64,000 bases of DNA from Beta vulgaris subsp. vulgaris (Eukaryota; Streptophyta; Magnoliopsida; Caryophyllales; Amaranthaceae): positions 37,722,543-37,786,542 of the forward strand of contig NC_079202.1 in assembly GCF_026745355.1 (NCBI RefSeq), written 5' to 3'. Made by a program: the position numbers and the translations under genes. Shown here piece by piece: positions 53,803-64,000 of the stretch. How positions within the stretch are numbered: position 1 is the stretch's first letter; each line of letters starts with the position of its first letter. Below the pieces are notes generated by a model. The model worked only from the letters and a program-made list of their open reading frames with translations, had not been told where the DNA came from and did no database searches.

Positions 53803-55268
53803 TAGGAATGGCAACGGGTCGGACTTGGACCGGATTATGCATAATCCGACTCCGACCCAACAGAAAGTCGGATTTTAAATCTGAGTCCGACTCCGACATC
53901 CGACTTTGAGAATCCGAACACCCGACTCCGAGATCCGACCCGACTTAAAATACGGACATCCGACTTAAAATCCGAACATCTGACTCCGAACCTGATCGGA
54001 CTTATTTTTCTTCCAATTTTTTTATAATAGAATAGTCTTCTATAATACAATAATTTAATCATTACAATTTATTCTAATCACCATATGGAAATCATATATA
54101 GTATAAATAATCTAATTATTACTATTATTACTATTAATCGAATAGCCCCCCTCACCACCCTCGTGATGCCCCCTCCCCCACGCCCACCCCCGCGACCCTC
54201 CCTCCCCCACCCCCGCGCCGCCCAGCAGCCCCCCCACCCATTCGATTTTTAGGGAAGGGGGAGAACTGAGCTCCGATAATGGTGTCGGACCGTAGACTGA
54301 CAGCATCACGGCGCGAGCAGCAAACAGGAGAGGGAGAAGCAGAACATAACGTCTCGAAGCCGAAAAGAGAGCGAAGGAAAGAGGCGTGCGTTGGTGTAGG
54401 TTCTTAGTGTTCGAAGGGCGGCGGTGCGCTGGAGGTTGTGCGCACAATTGTGGTGGTGTGGAAGCGCTGTGGTGGTGGTGTGGAGGCGTAGTGGTAGGGG
54501 GCGAGAAATCGAATGGGTGGGGGAGGGGGCTGGCGAGGTTGCGGGGGTGGGGGAGGAAGGGTGGGGGCTGCGGTAGGGGTGGTGGTTGTGGTACGGTAGG
54601 GGTTGTGGTTGCGGTACGATGGGGCTGGTGGTTGCGGTGGGGGTTAGGGCTGCAGGGGTAGGGTGGGGTGGGTGGAGGGGAGGGGGTGGTGGTTGGGTGG
54701 TAGTGGGGTTATGGTTAGGGTTTGAAATTAGGGATTAGGGTTAGAGTTTGAAATTAAGGGTTAGGGTTAGATTTAGTTAGGTTAATTAGGGCTAATTAGA
54801 TGTAATTAGGGTTAATGACTAACGGCGATTAACACCGTTAGTCATTAAGGGCATTTAAGGGTACCCAGTGTATTAGTTTGAAAGTTAAGGGTACCCCATG
54901 CATTTTGAAAACTTGGAGGGTACCAGGTGAATTTTTCGAAAACTCGGGGGTACTTGGTGAAAAAACCGTTATTTCTAACAATCATTTTTTCTATGGGAAA
55001 ATCCTATATAATACAATTGGCTGAAAATCGAAGTCAGATTATACATAAATAATACATTACATAAATATAAAAAAATGATTGATTGACTCAAAGTCGGAGT
55101 CGGATTCGGATGTCGGATTATTTTATGAGATCCGACTCCGACCCTCCTCCGACTCAGAGTCGGATTTTTTAAACGGAGTCGGATTACTTTTTTGTCGGAG
55201 TCAACTCAGATTTTTTCCTTCGGATCGGAGATGACTAGGGTCAGATTCGGATTGGATTGCCATCCCTA
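53803..55268. mobile_element. Non-autonomous hAT element in the gag of element 2, perfect 8 bp duplication
   Basis: The termini are TAGGAATGGCAACGGG on the left and, inverted, TAGGGATGGCAATCCA on the right. ATTGCTAG flanks both sides (53795-53802 and 55269-55276). Many TCCGACTCCGAC motifs at the left and GGAGTCGGA motifs at the right form inverted subterminal repeats. The centre holds a G/C-rich segment and one end of a MULE-type element. Confidence 0.9.
54130..54968. mobile_element. One-ended MULE-type element inside the hAT element
   Basis: The right end (about 54815-54968) contains AATGACTAACGGCG, GTTAGTCATTAAGGGCATTT and ends GGTGAAAAAACCG, the same terminal repeat family as the element in the QCR6 intron. 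No matching left end was found near 54000-54150, so it is deleted. The interior is C-rich then G-rich. A Gly-rich frame at 54386-54661 is composition only. Confidence 0.7.
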
Positions 55269-56040
55269 ATTGCTAGACACTAAAGAGCTCTATAATTCTG
55301 AGGAAGAGGAAAATCAGGGTCACTCCAACCTTAGTACAAATTCACCAGTGCTAGTAACTAATCGGTTGGTGGACACATACTGATCCAACCAAAACTTTAT
55401 CCCTTTGTTTCGAAAATCCTCAATCACCCTATGATGCCAAGGATCAAGATGCTATCCTACAAGTAGCATTTGTGTTCCAGATGATCATATCGCAGCATAG
55501 GAAGGTCACAACATGCATGTTTTTATACACTTAGTGGAGGCCATCTAGGGCAAGGTATTTCCATCTACATTGACCGGGATTGCTCAAACTTGGTTTAAGA
55601 GTTTGAAACTGGTTATTATCTCTAGTTTCTCTCAATTGTCATCCACGTCCAGTACTGATTTTGTAAGTAATAGGCGCCGCGAGCACAATACTGGAGAACT
55701 GCTCTCTATTAAGTAAGGTGAAACGGAAAGTCTCAGAGACTTCATTGGTCGTTTCAATGTGGAAGCGATCTCTATTCGGCGTCTCCAGCGAGACGTGGCT
55801 GTCTTGACTTTAATGACTGGGCTGAGAGAGGGGAACGCATTCAGGAGCAATCTAGGCCGCAAGAGTTTCACATAACTGGGTTTGGTGCTGGGGAAGGCCA
55901 ATGATTTCATAAGAGCAGAAGAATTCGATAAAGCTGTCAGCAGCCAGTATTGAGAGTCCGAGAAGAGTACGAATGCGAAGTCACGGAAGTATAAGGGTCA
56001 TGACAATGATCATGCCCGAGATGAAAGAAAAGAATCTAAC

Positions 56041-56763
56041 ATGGTTAAGAAAGAAAACGACCGAGAACATGGTGACCGGGAGAGAAGTGAACGCAAAGAT
56101 AGGTTTAATGCATACACTCAACTCACGACCTCCAGGGCACCAATATACACCATGAACAAGGAAAGTGACAAATGGCATCAACCAAAAAAGATGTTCCAGA
56201 AGAATCATGACAAGACTAAGTGGTGTGATTTCCATGGGGATCACGACCATATGAAAGAGGATTGTAGGCATTTGAAGGATAATTTGGAAGATCTTATTCG
56301 CAGAGGCTATTTCACTCAATATAAAGTTTAGACAAAAAAGGGCGATTTGGTGAAAACTAGAGACCATAATGTTCAGTCTCGAATAGGGGAAATACATGTG
56401 ATCAGTGGCGGTCCAATTCATGGCAGGAGCGTTAATGGGGCAAAGGCCAACCTAAAGCAATTCAAACATCAGGTGAACTTCAATGAAAGTTGCCTTTGGA
56501 AGAGGCCACCAGCCATGCCAGCCATGTCCTTCTCGGTCGAAGATGTCAAACATGTGATATACCCCCATGATAACCCTCTAGTGGTCACTTTAAAAGTTGC
56601 AAACTGTTTGATTCACAAAATCATGGTGGAAGGAGGGAGTTCTGCCAATATCTTATTTCTGTCAACATTTGAAAAGTTGATGATTGGCCGAGAACATTTA
56701 CAACCAGTTCGTTATCTGGTGATAGGATTCATGGGAGCATCGGCCATATCGGAAGGATCATAA
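56041..56763 (+). pseudogene. Gag zinc knuckle and protease of element 2
   Basis: The frames at 56041-56331 and 56347-56763 read WCDFHGDHDHMKEDCRHLKD and NLEDLIRRGYFTQYK, then SRIGEIHVISGGPIHG and the protease site VEGGSSANILF. The catalytic Asp (VDGGS in element 1) is Glu here (codon 56629-56631), so the protease would be dead even if expressed. The two frames are separated by a stop at 56329-56331. Confidence 0.85.
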
Positions 56764-57062
56764 AATTATCCGTAAGGATGGGCGAGAAGAATGATGCTCA
56801 GGATGTGATGGCATAATTTCTAGTACTAGATGTTCTGGAAGCATATATAGCCATAGTTGGCAAGCCTTTTATTCATGACGTCTAGGGAGTGTGGTATCCA
56901 CTTATCATCAGACTATGTTGTATGTATCCAACCAGTGTACGACATCAAAGATAAGGGAAAGCTAGGAGACTGCAAAATCGTGTTACTTAACAGGTTTGAA
57001 ATAGCCGGCATGACGAAATCCTGTAGAGTATTCAAGTCCGCAAACAAGAAAAGAAAAAAGAG

Positions 57063-58905
57063 TTAAAAAGAAAGCAATGACAGAAGAGGAACGCTTAAAG
57101 AAGAGAAATGAAAGCGCCATGGAAATAACCATGGAGGATTTGGAAACTAGGCCGGAGGGTACACCAAGACCTAAGCCTGACGGAAAATGTAAGCAAGAGA
57201 TGCTAGCAGATGATCCAACAAGGACGGTCGCTGTCTGAACAGACATGGACCCAAAGTTTAGAATAAACCTGACAACTCTCCTATGAGAAAATGCTAACGT
57301 TTTTGCGTTCTGATCGGATGAAATGTCGGGAATAGATCCGGCCATGATTGTTCATTGTCTGATTGTTGACAGTGCAACCGTCCCTTCAAGTAGAATAAAG
57401 AAACTTTCAGTAGAAAAGAATAAGGCTACCAAAGAAGAACTTGATAAGTTACTGACAACTGATTTCATTGAAGTTTGTAACTACCCAAAGAGTTGGCAAA
57501 TGTCGTGATGGTAAATAAAGTAAATGACCAGTGGCGGATGTGTTGATTTTACAGAACTCCACAGAGTGTGTCCAAAAAATTGTTATCCGTTGCCAAAGAT
57601 AAACCAGCCGGTGGACTCCACTAGCAGGAATGCTTTATTGAGTTTTATGGGTGTATTCTCGAGCTATCACCAGATTAGTCTTTTAGAGGCTAATAAGAAA
57701 AAGCTCTTTCATCATGAATTGCAGAGTTTACAACTATAAAACAATGCCCTTTGTCTTAAGAAATGCTGTGGCCACATACCAAAAACTGGTCGATAAAGTA
57801 TTCGCGAACCATAAGGGGAGGAACATTGAAGTTTATGTTGACGATTCAATCGTTAAAAGTAAGATTGACTGCGAACACATTGACGACCTAAAAGAAACTT
57901 TCAGCACTCTAAAAAGATACAAGATGAAGGTCCACCAAAAGAAACGTGTCTTTCAAATAAGAGAAGGGAAGTTTATGGGATTCATGGTTAGTAAAGAGTA
58001 ATTGATGCTAGTCCAGACAAGGTTCAGGGAATCGTCGATTTGCCGGAACCAAAAGGCGACAAAGATATCTAGAGGTTCACAGGAAGGATGGCTGCTTTGA
58101 CTCGGTTCATTTCCATGTCGGCCGATAAAACCTTACCTTTCTTTTCGCTGTTGAGAGGAAATTAAAAGTTTGAATGGGGAGAAGCGTAGAGCAAAGCTTT
58201 CATTGCAGTCAAGGAACATTTGAAAACCCACCCTGCTATCTCTCAACCATAGACAGGTGATGCTCTACAATTGTATATGGCGCCCTCGGAAAAAAATTAT
58301 TGCAGCCGTTTTGCTTGGTGGAGAAGGAGAAGAGACAACAACCACTATATTTTCTTAGTCATATTCTGAATGGACCGGAAAGACGATATGAGTTGATCGA
58401 AAAGATGGCACTGGCAGTGATAATCGCTGCCAGAAAGCTCAGACCATATTTTGACTGTCGTCCTTTCCATGTTCTAACAGATCAACCTCTAGAAAAAGCA
58501 TTGTAGAAAATGGATAGTTCATGCCGCCTTCTGAAGAGGGCAGTCAAATTACATAAGAACGACATCCAATACAAGTCCAGAACCGCGACAAAGGCGCAAG
58601 CATTAGCAAACTTTATCGTAGAAGCATCCTACCAAGAAAAAGAGCAAGTTGAAAAAGAAATATGGATGTTAGAGGTAGATGGCTCTTATGCCTTGAGTAG
58701 ATCTATGGGTGGGATTGTAATGACCAGTCCAGATGGAAATATTTTTAAGCACGGCATAAAATTCACCTTCCCGGCATTAAATAATGTGGCAGAATATGAG
58801 GCTGCAATTGCTGGATTGAGAATGTGTATAGCGGATGGCATAAAAAGCTTATCATTGGAAACAGACTCACAGCTTGTCAATGGACAACTAAAAGGAGATT
58901 TTTGA
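57063..58905 (+). pseudogene. RT and RNase H of element 2
   Basis: RT remnants run from about 57063 (MTEEER.., TMEDLETRPEGTPRPKPDG-like) through MSGIDPAMIVH, VDSTSRNALLSFMGVFSSYH and FVLRNAVATYQK to a retained YVDD at 57834-57845. RNase H follows (58300-58905) with RQQPLYFLSHILNGPERRYE and a second RNase H (MLEVDGSYALSRS, VAEYEAAIAGLRM, LETDSQLVNGQLKGDF). Stops and shifts occur at about 57500, 57739, 58000 and 58504. Confidence 0.85.
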
Positions 58906-58933
58906 GGTCCGAGAGACGAACACGCAGAAGTAT

Positions 58934-59965
58934 GTGGTAAAGGCCAAAGAAATGATAGCCCAACTGGATCATTTTGAAGTTCAAGCCATTTCTAGTGCCC
59001 AAAACACCAAGGCAAACATATTATCCAAGTTAGCAAGCTCTAACTCTTTGAATATACAAAGATCGGTCATGGTAGAGGTTTTGAAAGAAAAAAGCATTAC
59101 TGATAAAATTATGACCGTGAACAACATCAACCACCAAGGTGAATGGTTCAATGAGCTGGTGGCGTACAAGTTAACGAGTCCACTTCTTCAAAAAGGTATG
59201 GAAGCCAGGAAATTGAAGCGGCAGTCCAACTGTTATATGATTTTCCAAAATCAATTGTACAAGAAATCCTTTAGTTTGCCACTATTAAAGTGTGCAACGA
59301 CATGGGAGTATGGTAGAATACTGGAAGCAATTAACGAAGGAATTTGCGAGAACCACATCGGCGGAAAGGCACTGGCATTGAAAGCTCTCAGAGCCATTTT
59401 TTATTGGCCGAGTATGTTGATACATGCGCAGAGTTATGTGAAAAAATGTAAAAAATGTCATACTTTTTCTCCCATAAATAGGCCCGCAAATTATCTCTAG
59501 TAAATATCGGCCAACAGAACAACTGAAAAGGAAGAGACTACGGAAAGTCCTTTCAAACTAGCCTTCGGATTGGAAGCAGTCTTGCTGGTAGAAGTTAGCC
59601 TATCGTCCTATCGGATCAAGCACAAGGATCTAGTAAACAATGACCAAGCTTTGAGGGAAAACTTGGATTTCCTACCAGAGTTAAGGTTGGTGGTGAAATT
59701 CCAGGCTGCAACTTATGAAGATCGTATTAACAAAGCGTATGATAAAAGGATTTTGAAAAGGTTGTTAATGCTTGGGGACTTAATGCTGCGAAGAACGACC
59801 GCTATTGGCACATCTCACACAGAAGGGAAGCTTACAACTAATTTGGAGGGACCATATCAGATAGCCAAACAAATTGGTCATGGCTCGTTTGATTCGACAA
59901 CAACGAACGACATTAAGCTAAAGAATTGTTGGAATGCCAACAGTCTAAAGAAGTATTATGTTTAG
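58934..59965 (+). pseudogene. Integrase of element 2 with the catalytic core deleted
   Basis: The first frame (58934-59500) continues the second RNase H. Its last acidic site, DALSKLAS in element 1, reads ANILSKLAS here. It then has the integrase zinc finger with NEGICENHIGG, where the first His of element 1 (HESICGNH) is Asn. It stops in PINRPANYL at 59500. The next frame begins at about 59514 with ANRTTEKEETTESPFKLAF, which in element 1 lies after the whole DDE core. About 160 residues containing the catalytic Asp, Asp and Glu are missing. The end is KNCWNANSLKKYYV at 59965. Confidence 0.85.
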
Positions 59966-59985
59966 ATATTTGATGCAATTGGCCG

Positions 59986-60675
59986 AGAGCCATGCTTTTT
60001 TCTCGTAAAAATAATATAATCTTCTGCTACAATTCATTGATTATCTGTGTACTTTGTTGTACGAGATGAAGGACATCATATAACATGCCCAACAGTCATA
60101 TTACAGGTAAAAGGTTAAGGCTCTTGACGGTCAACCATCACGGACATCATGAAAATGTAATAAAAATCATACAATAGATTAAAAGGAAAGATAATCAAAA
60201 AAACATGTGAAAATACTTAAATGCAACATTTCATCCTGAATTACTGGTGTAACGACCATCTACATGCAAAAATGTATGCAGATATCAAAAAAGGCATTTG
60301 AAAAATTCGTCATAGTATTTGCAATTGAAGTGTATTGAAGTTACATGCCATAATGGGCCAAAATTCAAAGTTAGAATAATATTTTGATTACAAAAAAGTA
60401 GCAGCTATTTAAAGCAACTGAAGATCCCGGAGATACCACTAAAACATTCAAGAGGGAGGCACTTCTTCGTCCGGGATGAAGGGAAGGACGTTGGTAATCA
60501 CTTCCTCCGCACAAATGACGGGTTCACCTTCAAGAGGACATGTATGAGGGCCATCTGCAAACGAAGTCCCAATCGAAGGTTGGATGGGTATGGGAAACAT
60601 ATCTCATCGCATCCACCCAATCTCCGTCATACCTCACCCCTAGAAGACCCACAAACTCCTCGATTTTGAAATCTG
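59986..60675. other. Untranslated stretch of element 2 between pol and the antisense gene
   Basis: No tandem array like that of element 1 was seen. No gene recognised. The part near 60420-60660 is probably the 3' end of the antisense gene. Confidence 0.4.
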
Positions 60676-63484
60676 CTACAACAAGTTGGCTCCGGCATCA
60701 GACTTTGCTTTCCTAACAGCAGCATCGACTTTATTCTTAGAAGACTCCAGGGCCAATTCCAAGCTAGTTGTTCTCTTTTCGGCCTCCTCTAGTTTCTTTC
60801 CTTCGAGGCGGAGATCCCCTAACTCTACGTCAAACACGATCCTTGCCACCTTCTCAGCATCCAAGTGCAATTGTAGTATGTTGGCACGAACCTCGACAAC
60901 ATCAATCTTTTCCTGATAATTATTGTTGGACTTCTCATATCTGTTGGCCAAGGTTTGATGATGGACATATTTCTCTATAAGCTTGACAAAAGAGTTGTTT
61001 GGCCTACACCCAAGAAACGAGATTTTTTTTAGAAAAGAGATTAAGAGGTCATTACCACCGCCAGGTCGTGCGCAAGCTGAGCCGCTGGAGCCACCAATTT
61101 ATCGGTTGGGCAATGAATAGGCAGTTGCATGCTCTTCAAAAGGCGGTATCCCAGAATACCGCCGTTAGCCGGGATGTCGGCATAAAGAAACTCGTCCTCC
61201 CTCATGCCCATTGAGGTTGGTATATCTTTGCCGGTGTAGTAGGGGGACGAGAGAAGGAAGCTTTTACGGCAGCACTAAGGATCACCTCCTTGTGCTCTAT
61301 CCATTCATGAATCCGGGAAAGAAATTCTCGGACCCAGACCCCGAGAGAAAACATGGAGAGCTCAGAATTTCATAAATCTTCTAGCGCATGGAGGCGCCAG
61401 ACCCCAGAGCTGTCCCAATGCAATTAATTGCAGCATGAAGGGGAGAATACCACTAGGCCATAGGAGCATATTCCCATATAAGAGAATTCGGGATGTTGAG
61501 GGTGGACCTCTTATTTTAAACTATAGATAAAGTCTGCCTCTTTTGGGGATTCTCTTTCACTTGAGTAAACCCACGAGGATGTCTATGGTTCGTATTCCCC
61601 CCACCCCGGTTGACCGGAACTTGCATAACAGGTCGGGAAACATATAACACAAAAATTAGCAGTAACCCCGACATTACGAATTTCGCGACCGCAATCAGCA
61701 CCTCACAGGCCACAAGTAAGGTCGTGAACAGTGTCATAGTAAAAGAGAAGATCTTTAGAAGCTTTCGACATTGGTATAAGTTTAGGGTCGAGACTTGATT
61801 CCTCAAGATTTAGGCTACCGACACCTATAAAATGAAAAATAATAACAATGGTTAGCATTACATTTGAAGAAAAATACAATGCAAAGTGCTATGTTGGACC
61901 AAGGGAAAAAATAAACACACCTTCAAGGTAGCTCTGACAGAGAAACAAGGCGGATAATGACTCATTCCCCAGTATATACTTGACATTGGGAAGCAACGTA
62001 CTAGGGATCCTCTCCTCAGCCTCTTCACCATCCACAACCATAATCCCAAGCTCGGAGTGAAAATAAGCAACAGATTTTTCCTCAGCCACAAATAGTCCAT
62101 AGGTGGGTATATCCTCCATATGAGTGATCGGCTTGGTGAAATGGCGACTAATGGAAAAATTGTCAGAAACCCTCACCAAGTAAAAAGCAGGTTGCCAACC
62201 TTTCAAGTCGGTTAGCTTAGGATATACAATGAGCTTGTTCTTGGCGGACATAAGCGACCACCATCCTTTATCGGTTGACCCATTCCTTTGTAGCCAGTGC
62301 AGCCGTCAAAAAAAGGTTGAACGTTTTAGGGAAATCAAAATAACAGTATACCTTGACATATGCAATCAGATTCCGAACGGCCAAAGGAGTTAGTTGGGCC
62401 AGACAGACGTTAAAATCCTTTAGTATCTTCAATAAAGTTAGGTCCAAGGGAAAGCGTAGCCCAAACTCCAGATGATGGGAACAAACAACAACGTGCCTTG
62501 CCAGACAATCAGTCAGATTGACTCCCTTATCTAGAACAACCAACTTATATTCAACAAGGAAGGCATACAATTCTTCTACAACCCGACAATAATCGAGATT
62601 TATGGTATCCTGTCGCCATTTATTGCAAATACCCCCCTTTTAGGACCATTGCTATAGTCTGGTGGCAGCCAGATCCCAGAAAATTCATCATTATCCAGGT
62701 GAGAAATTGATTCTGGCCGGGAATCAGGAACCATGGCTGAACTTTTTCCCACGACAATCTCGATAGAAGGGCGAGTATATCGCTCTCATCCTGTTGTGGT
62801 GGGGATGGGATTTTGCTCGCGGCGTTACTTGACGAGATCCTCAGTATCATTTATAGAATCAATAGAATCGTCGTAAAAACTAAATCCATAATAGGTGGAC
62901 GAGATGAGCCGACATCGCGTAAAAATCTTCTGCCACTACCCTCACATTCTCCAGACTATCTAGCCAGCATGTTCCCTTAATGACTGGACTTCAAGTCCCG
63001 GAACAACATCAGGTGGAATTCTATTGAGAGGTCGAATTCTATTGTTGCGTGGTAGAATGATCAATAAGAAACTTAGATCCAAGCTCCTTGTCCATATTAG
63101 CAGTAACGGGTAGGTCAGCTAATAAACGAGTTCTTCCCTCCTTAGGGCTTGAAGTAGACAAACTATGTCCGCCTTGAAGGAAAGAGGGAGAAGAAGGTCG
63201 CTCTCAGACATAAAGTTATCACATAGGGTTTTTTTGGCTCCTTTAACAGTCCGACATAGTTCTAAACAAGAAAAGAAACAAAAAACAAAAAAGGGGGGAT
63301 GAAGTAGGTACCTGAGTGGGAAAACTTCGCTGAAAAATGGACCGGAGAAATGAACGAGCTTTTGAAAGTTACAGAGAAATGGTCCAAGAGTGCAGGAGGG
63401 ATTCCTAGTCAACAACATCAGAAAATCAAGAGTTCGCTGGAAAAAGTTGAAGTAGACGAAGTTGGAACCCTCGAATAAACCCAA
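60676..63484 (-). pseudogene. Antisense ORF of element 2 (PF04195-like), spliced and decayed
   Basis: On the minus strand, frames at 62268-62570 and 61889-62251 read HHLEFGLRFPLDLTLLKILK, QLTPLAVRNLIAYVK, DLKGWQPAFYLVRVS and KYILGNESLSALFL. They match the antisense gene of element 1 block by block. An intron at 61825-61920 (donor GAAG|GTGTG, acceptor TTTATAG) is at the same place and phase 1. The C-terminal coiled coil (60676-60951, LRLEGKKLEEAEKRTTSLEL) is also kept. The 5' part up to about 63484 is hard to read. Stops and shifts mark it as a pseudogene. Confidence 0.7.
61825..61920 (-). other. Intron in the antisense gene of element 2
   Basis: This 96 bp phase-1 intron joins SYLE-G to VGSLNLEE. 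It corresponds to the 104 bp intron at 44252-44355 in element 1. Confidence 0.65.
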
Positions 63485-63690
63485 GAAAAGAAAAAGAGCT
63501 TAAAAGGGCGAAATTCTTCGAATGCAGCGAGCAAAAACTAGTTTAGAACACTTTTAGTAAACTTTGGAGATAAAAGGTAAATATCCAGGGGAAAAAAATA
63601 AGATCTGCAATTTTCAGAGAACTCAAAAACTAGAGGAAACTCAAGAAGGTTGAAGATGAAGAGTAAAAAAGGGAAGAAAAAGTGATTTTT

Positions 63691-63700
63691 TTTTTATAAA
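63691..63700 (-). promoter_or_regulatory. TATA-like box of the antisense gene in element 2
   Basis: The minus strand reads TTTATAAAAA after a GTCCATCCTCGCA stretch. It is at the same relative place as GTATAAAGG in element 1 (42429-42437). Confidence 0.45.
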
Positions 63701-63970
63701 TGCGAGGATGGACGACTAGGATGAAAGAGGCTTTTCAACCACTTTCTTCGATGCACGCCAAGTGTCATCGCTGGGCTTAACCTAATAAAAAGAAAGATGG
63801 AAAATGAGCAGGATTTCAGAAAAAAGGTAACGATTACACTTTTCAAAATTCGTACTTCTCCCCGAGCCAACACGTGGGAACAACGGTAGAAAAAGAAAAT
63901 TCACCAACACGCAACGTCAAGTCGCGTCCACACTATACCATCAACGATGGTCACAACCCCCCAATGATGC

Positions 63971-64000
63971 TGGAGGGGGGGGGTAGTTTTATAGGTAGTA
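63971..64000 (+). repeat. Polypurine tract and first 13 bases of the 3' LTR of element 2
   Basis: TGGAGGGGGGGGG and TAGT are followed by TTTATAGGTAGTA, which matches the 5' LTR start TGTATGGGTAGTA at 11 of 13 positions. The window stops here. Confidence 0.7.

Larger units (their letters stand above)
53550..55920 (+). pseudogene. Gag of element 2, split by a hAT element
   Basis: The first part (53550-53802) reads LEQLKTVASFIQMLAGSPQP and LEKQLNQSGYEE, close to the gag of element 1. It resumes at 55269 after the hAT insertion with sequence matching ELYxSEEE. Later pieces contain remnants of FPSTLTGIAQTWFKSLKL and FxxRFNVEAISIRRLQ in broken frames. Stops occur throughout. No gag protein is expected. 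Confidence 0.8.
52865..64000 (+). mobile_element. Older Tat/Retand-like Ty3/gypsy element (element 2), runs past window end
   Basis: The same family as element 1 but in the opposite orientation, with gag-pol on plus. The 5' LTR is at 52865-53323. Gag, protease, RT, RNase H and the integrase zinc finger follow in decayed frames to 59965. An antisense gene lies at 60676-63700. At 63971-63987 a polypurine-like tract is followed by TTTATAGGTAGTA, matching the LTR start TGTATGGGTAGTA, so the 3' LTR begins at about 63988. A hAT element interrupts gag. Confidence 0.9.

Noticed and set aside
54386..54661. 91-codon Gly/Trp-rich frame
   Set aside because: Product of a G-rich repeat interior; no start context or domain.
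54700..54800. TTAGGGTTAGGG-type words, telomere-like
   Set aside because: The words are irregular, mixed with GAAATTAGGG and belong to the G-rich interior of a MULE-type element; a similar stretch is in the related element near 22920. Not a telomere.

Overview
The window looks like nuclear DNA of a plant, most likely a eudicot. It holds spliced genes with GT..AG introns, plant L1-type LINEs with a DUF4283-like ORF1 and an RVT_3-type RNase H, hAT, MULE, CACTA and Stowaway elements, and Tat-clade Ty3/gypsy retrotransposons. A caryophyllid host (Silene or Amaranthaceae-like) is a guess from the Retand-like elements and MITE styles. It is not proven by the sequence.

Three host genes can be supported. 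(1) A minus-strand gene at 4770-13591, 11 exons and 343 codons, encodes the plant homologue of NDUFAF5, a mitochondrial complex I assembly methyltransferase-fold protein. (2) A plus-strand gene, CDS 17936-23707, encodes the 70-residue hinge subunit (QCR6) of the cytochrome bc1 complex. Its start codon appears to be split AT|G by a 4.3 kb intron. (3) An intact single-exon minus-strand gene at 40639-41307 encodes a vacuolar iron transporter homologue (VTL, CCC1/VIT family). The first two serve mitochondrial respiration, and both have TGGGCC/TGGGCT (site II) motifs upstream.

Layout: 1-2875 decayed LINE; 2990-4600 small hAT-like and MITE remnants; 4770-13591 NDUFAF5 homologue with MITEs in its introns; 13600-16940 intergenic, with a minisatellite and a 1.1 kb hAT element that contains a Stowaway; 17041-24000 QCR6 with a MULE-type element in its third intron; 24272-25350 diverged inverted-repeat element; 25422-32682 nearly full-length LINE with an 18 bp target duplication, interrupted by a CACTA-like element made of hairpin repeats; 32765-35429 possible solo LTR; 35829-39281 hAT element with a broken ZMYM1-like transposase; 39696-39982 Stowaway; 40639-41307 VTL.

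The last third is two Tat/Retand-like Ty3/gypsy elements placed back to back. Element 1 (41646-52757, gag-pol on minus) has 490 bp LTRs and a perfect 5 bp target duplication. Element 2 (52865 to beyond the window end, gag-pol on plus) is older and has lost its integrase core. Its gag is split by a 1.47 kb hAT element. Both carry, between pol and the 3' LTR, a spliced ORF on the strand opposite gag-pol, with its own TATA-like box and an intron at the same place and phase. This conserved antisense gene is the most interesting system in the window. Element 1 also has a 60 bp tandem repeat between pol and the antisense gene.
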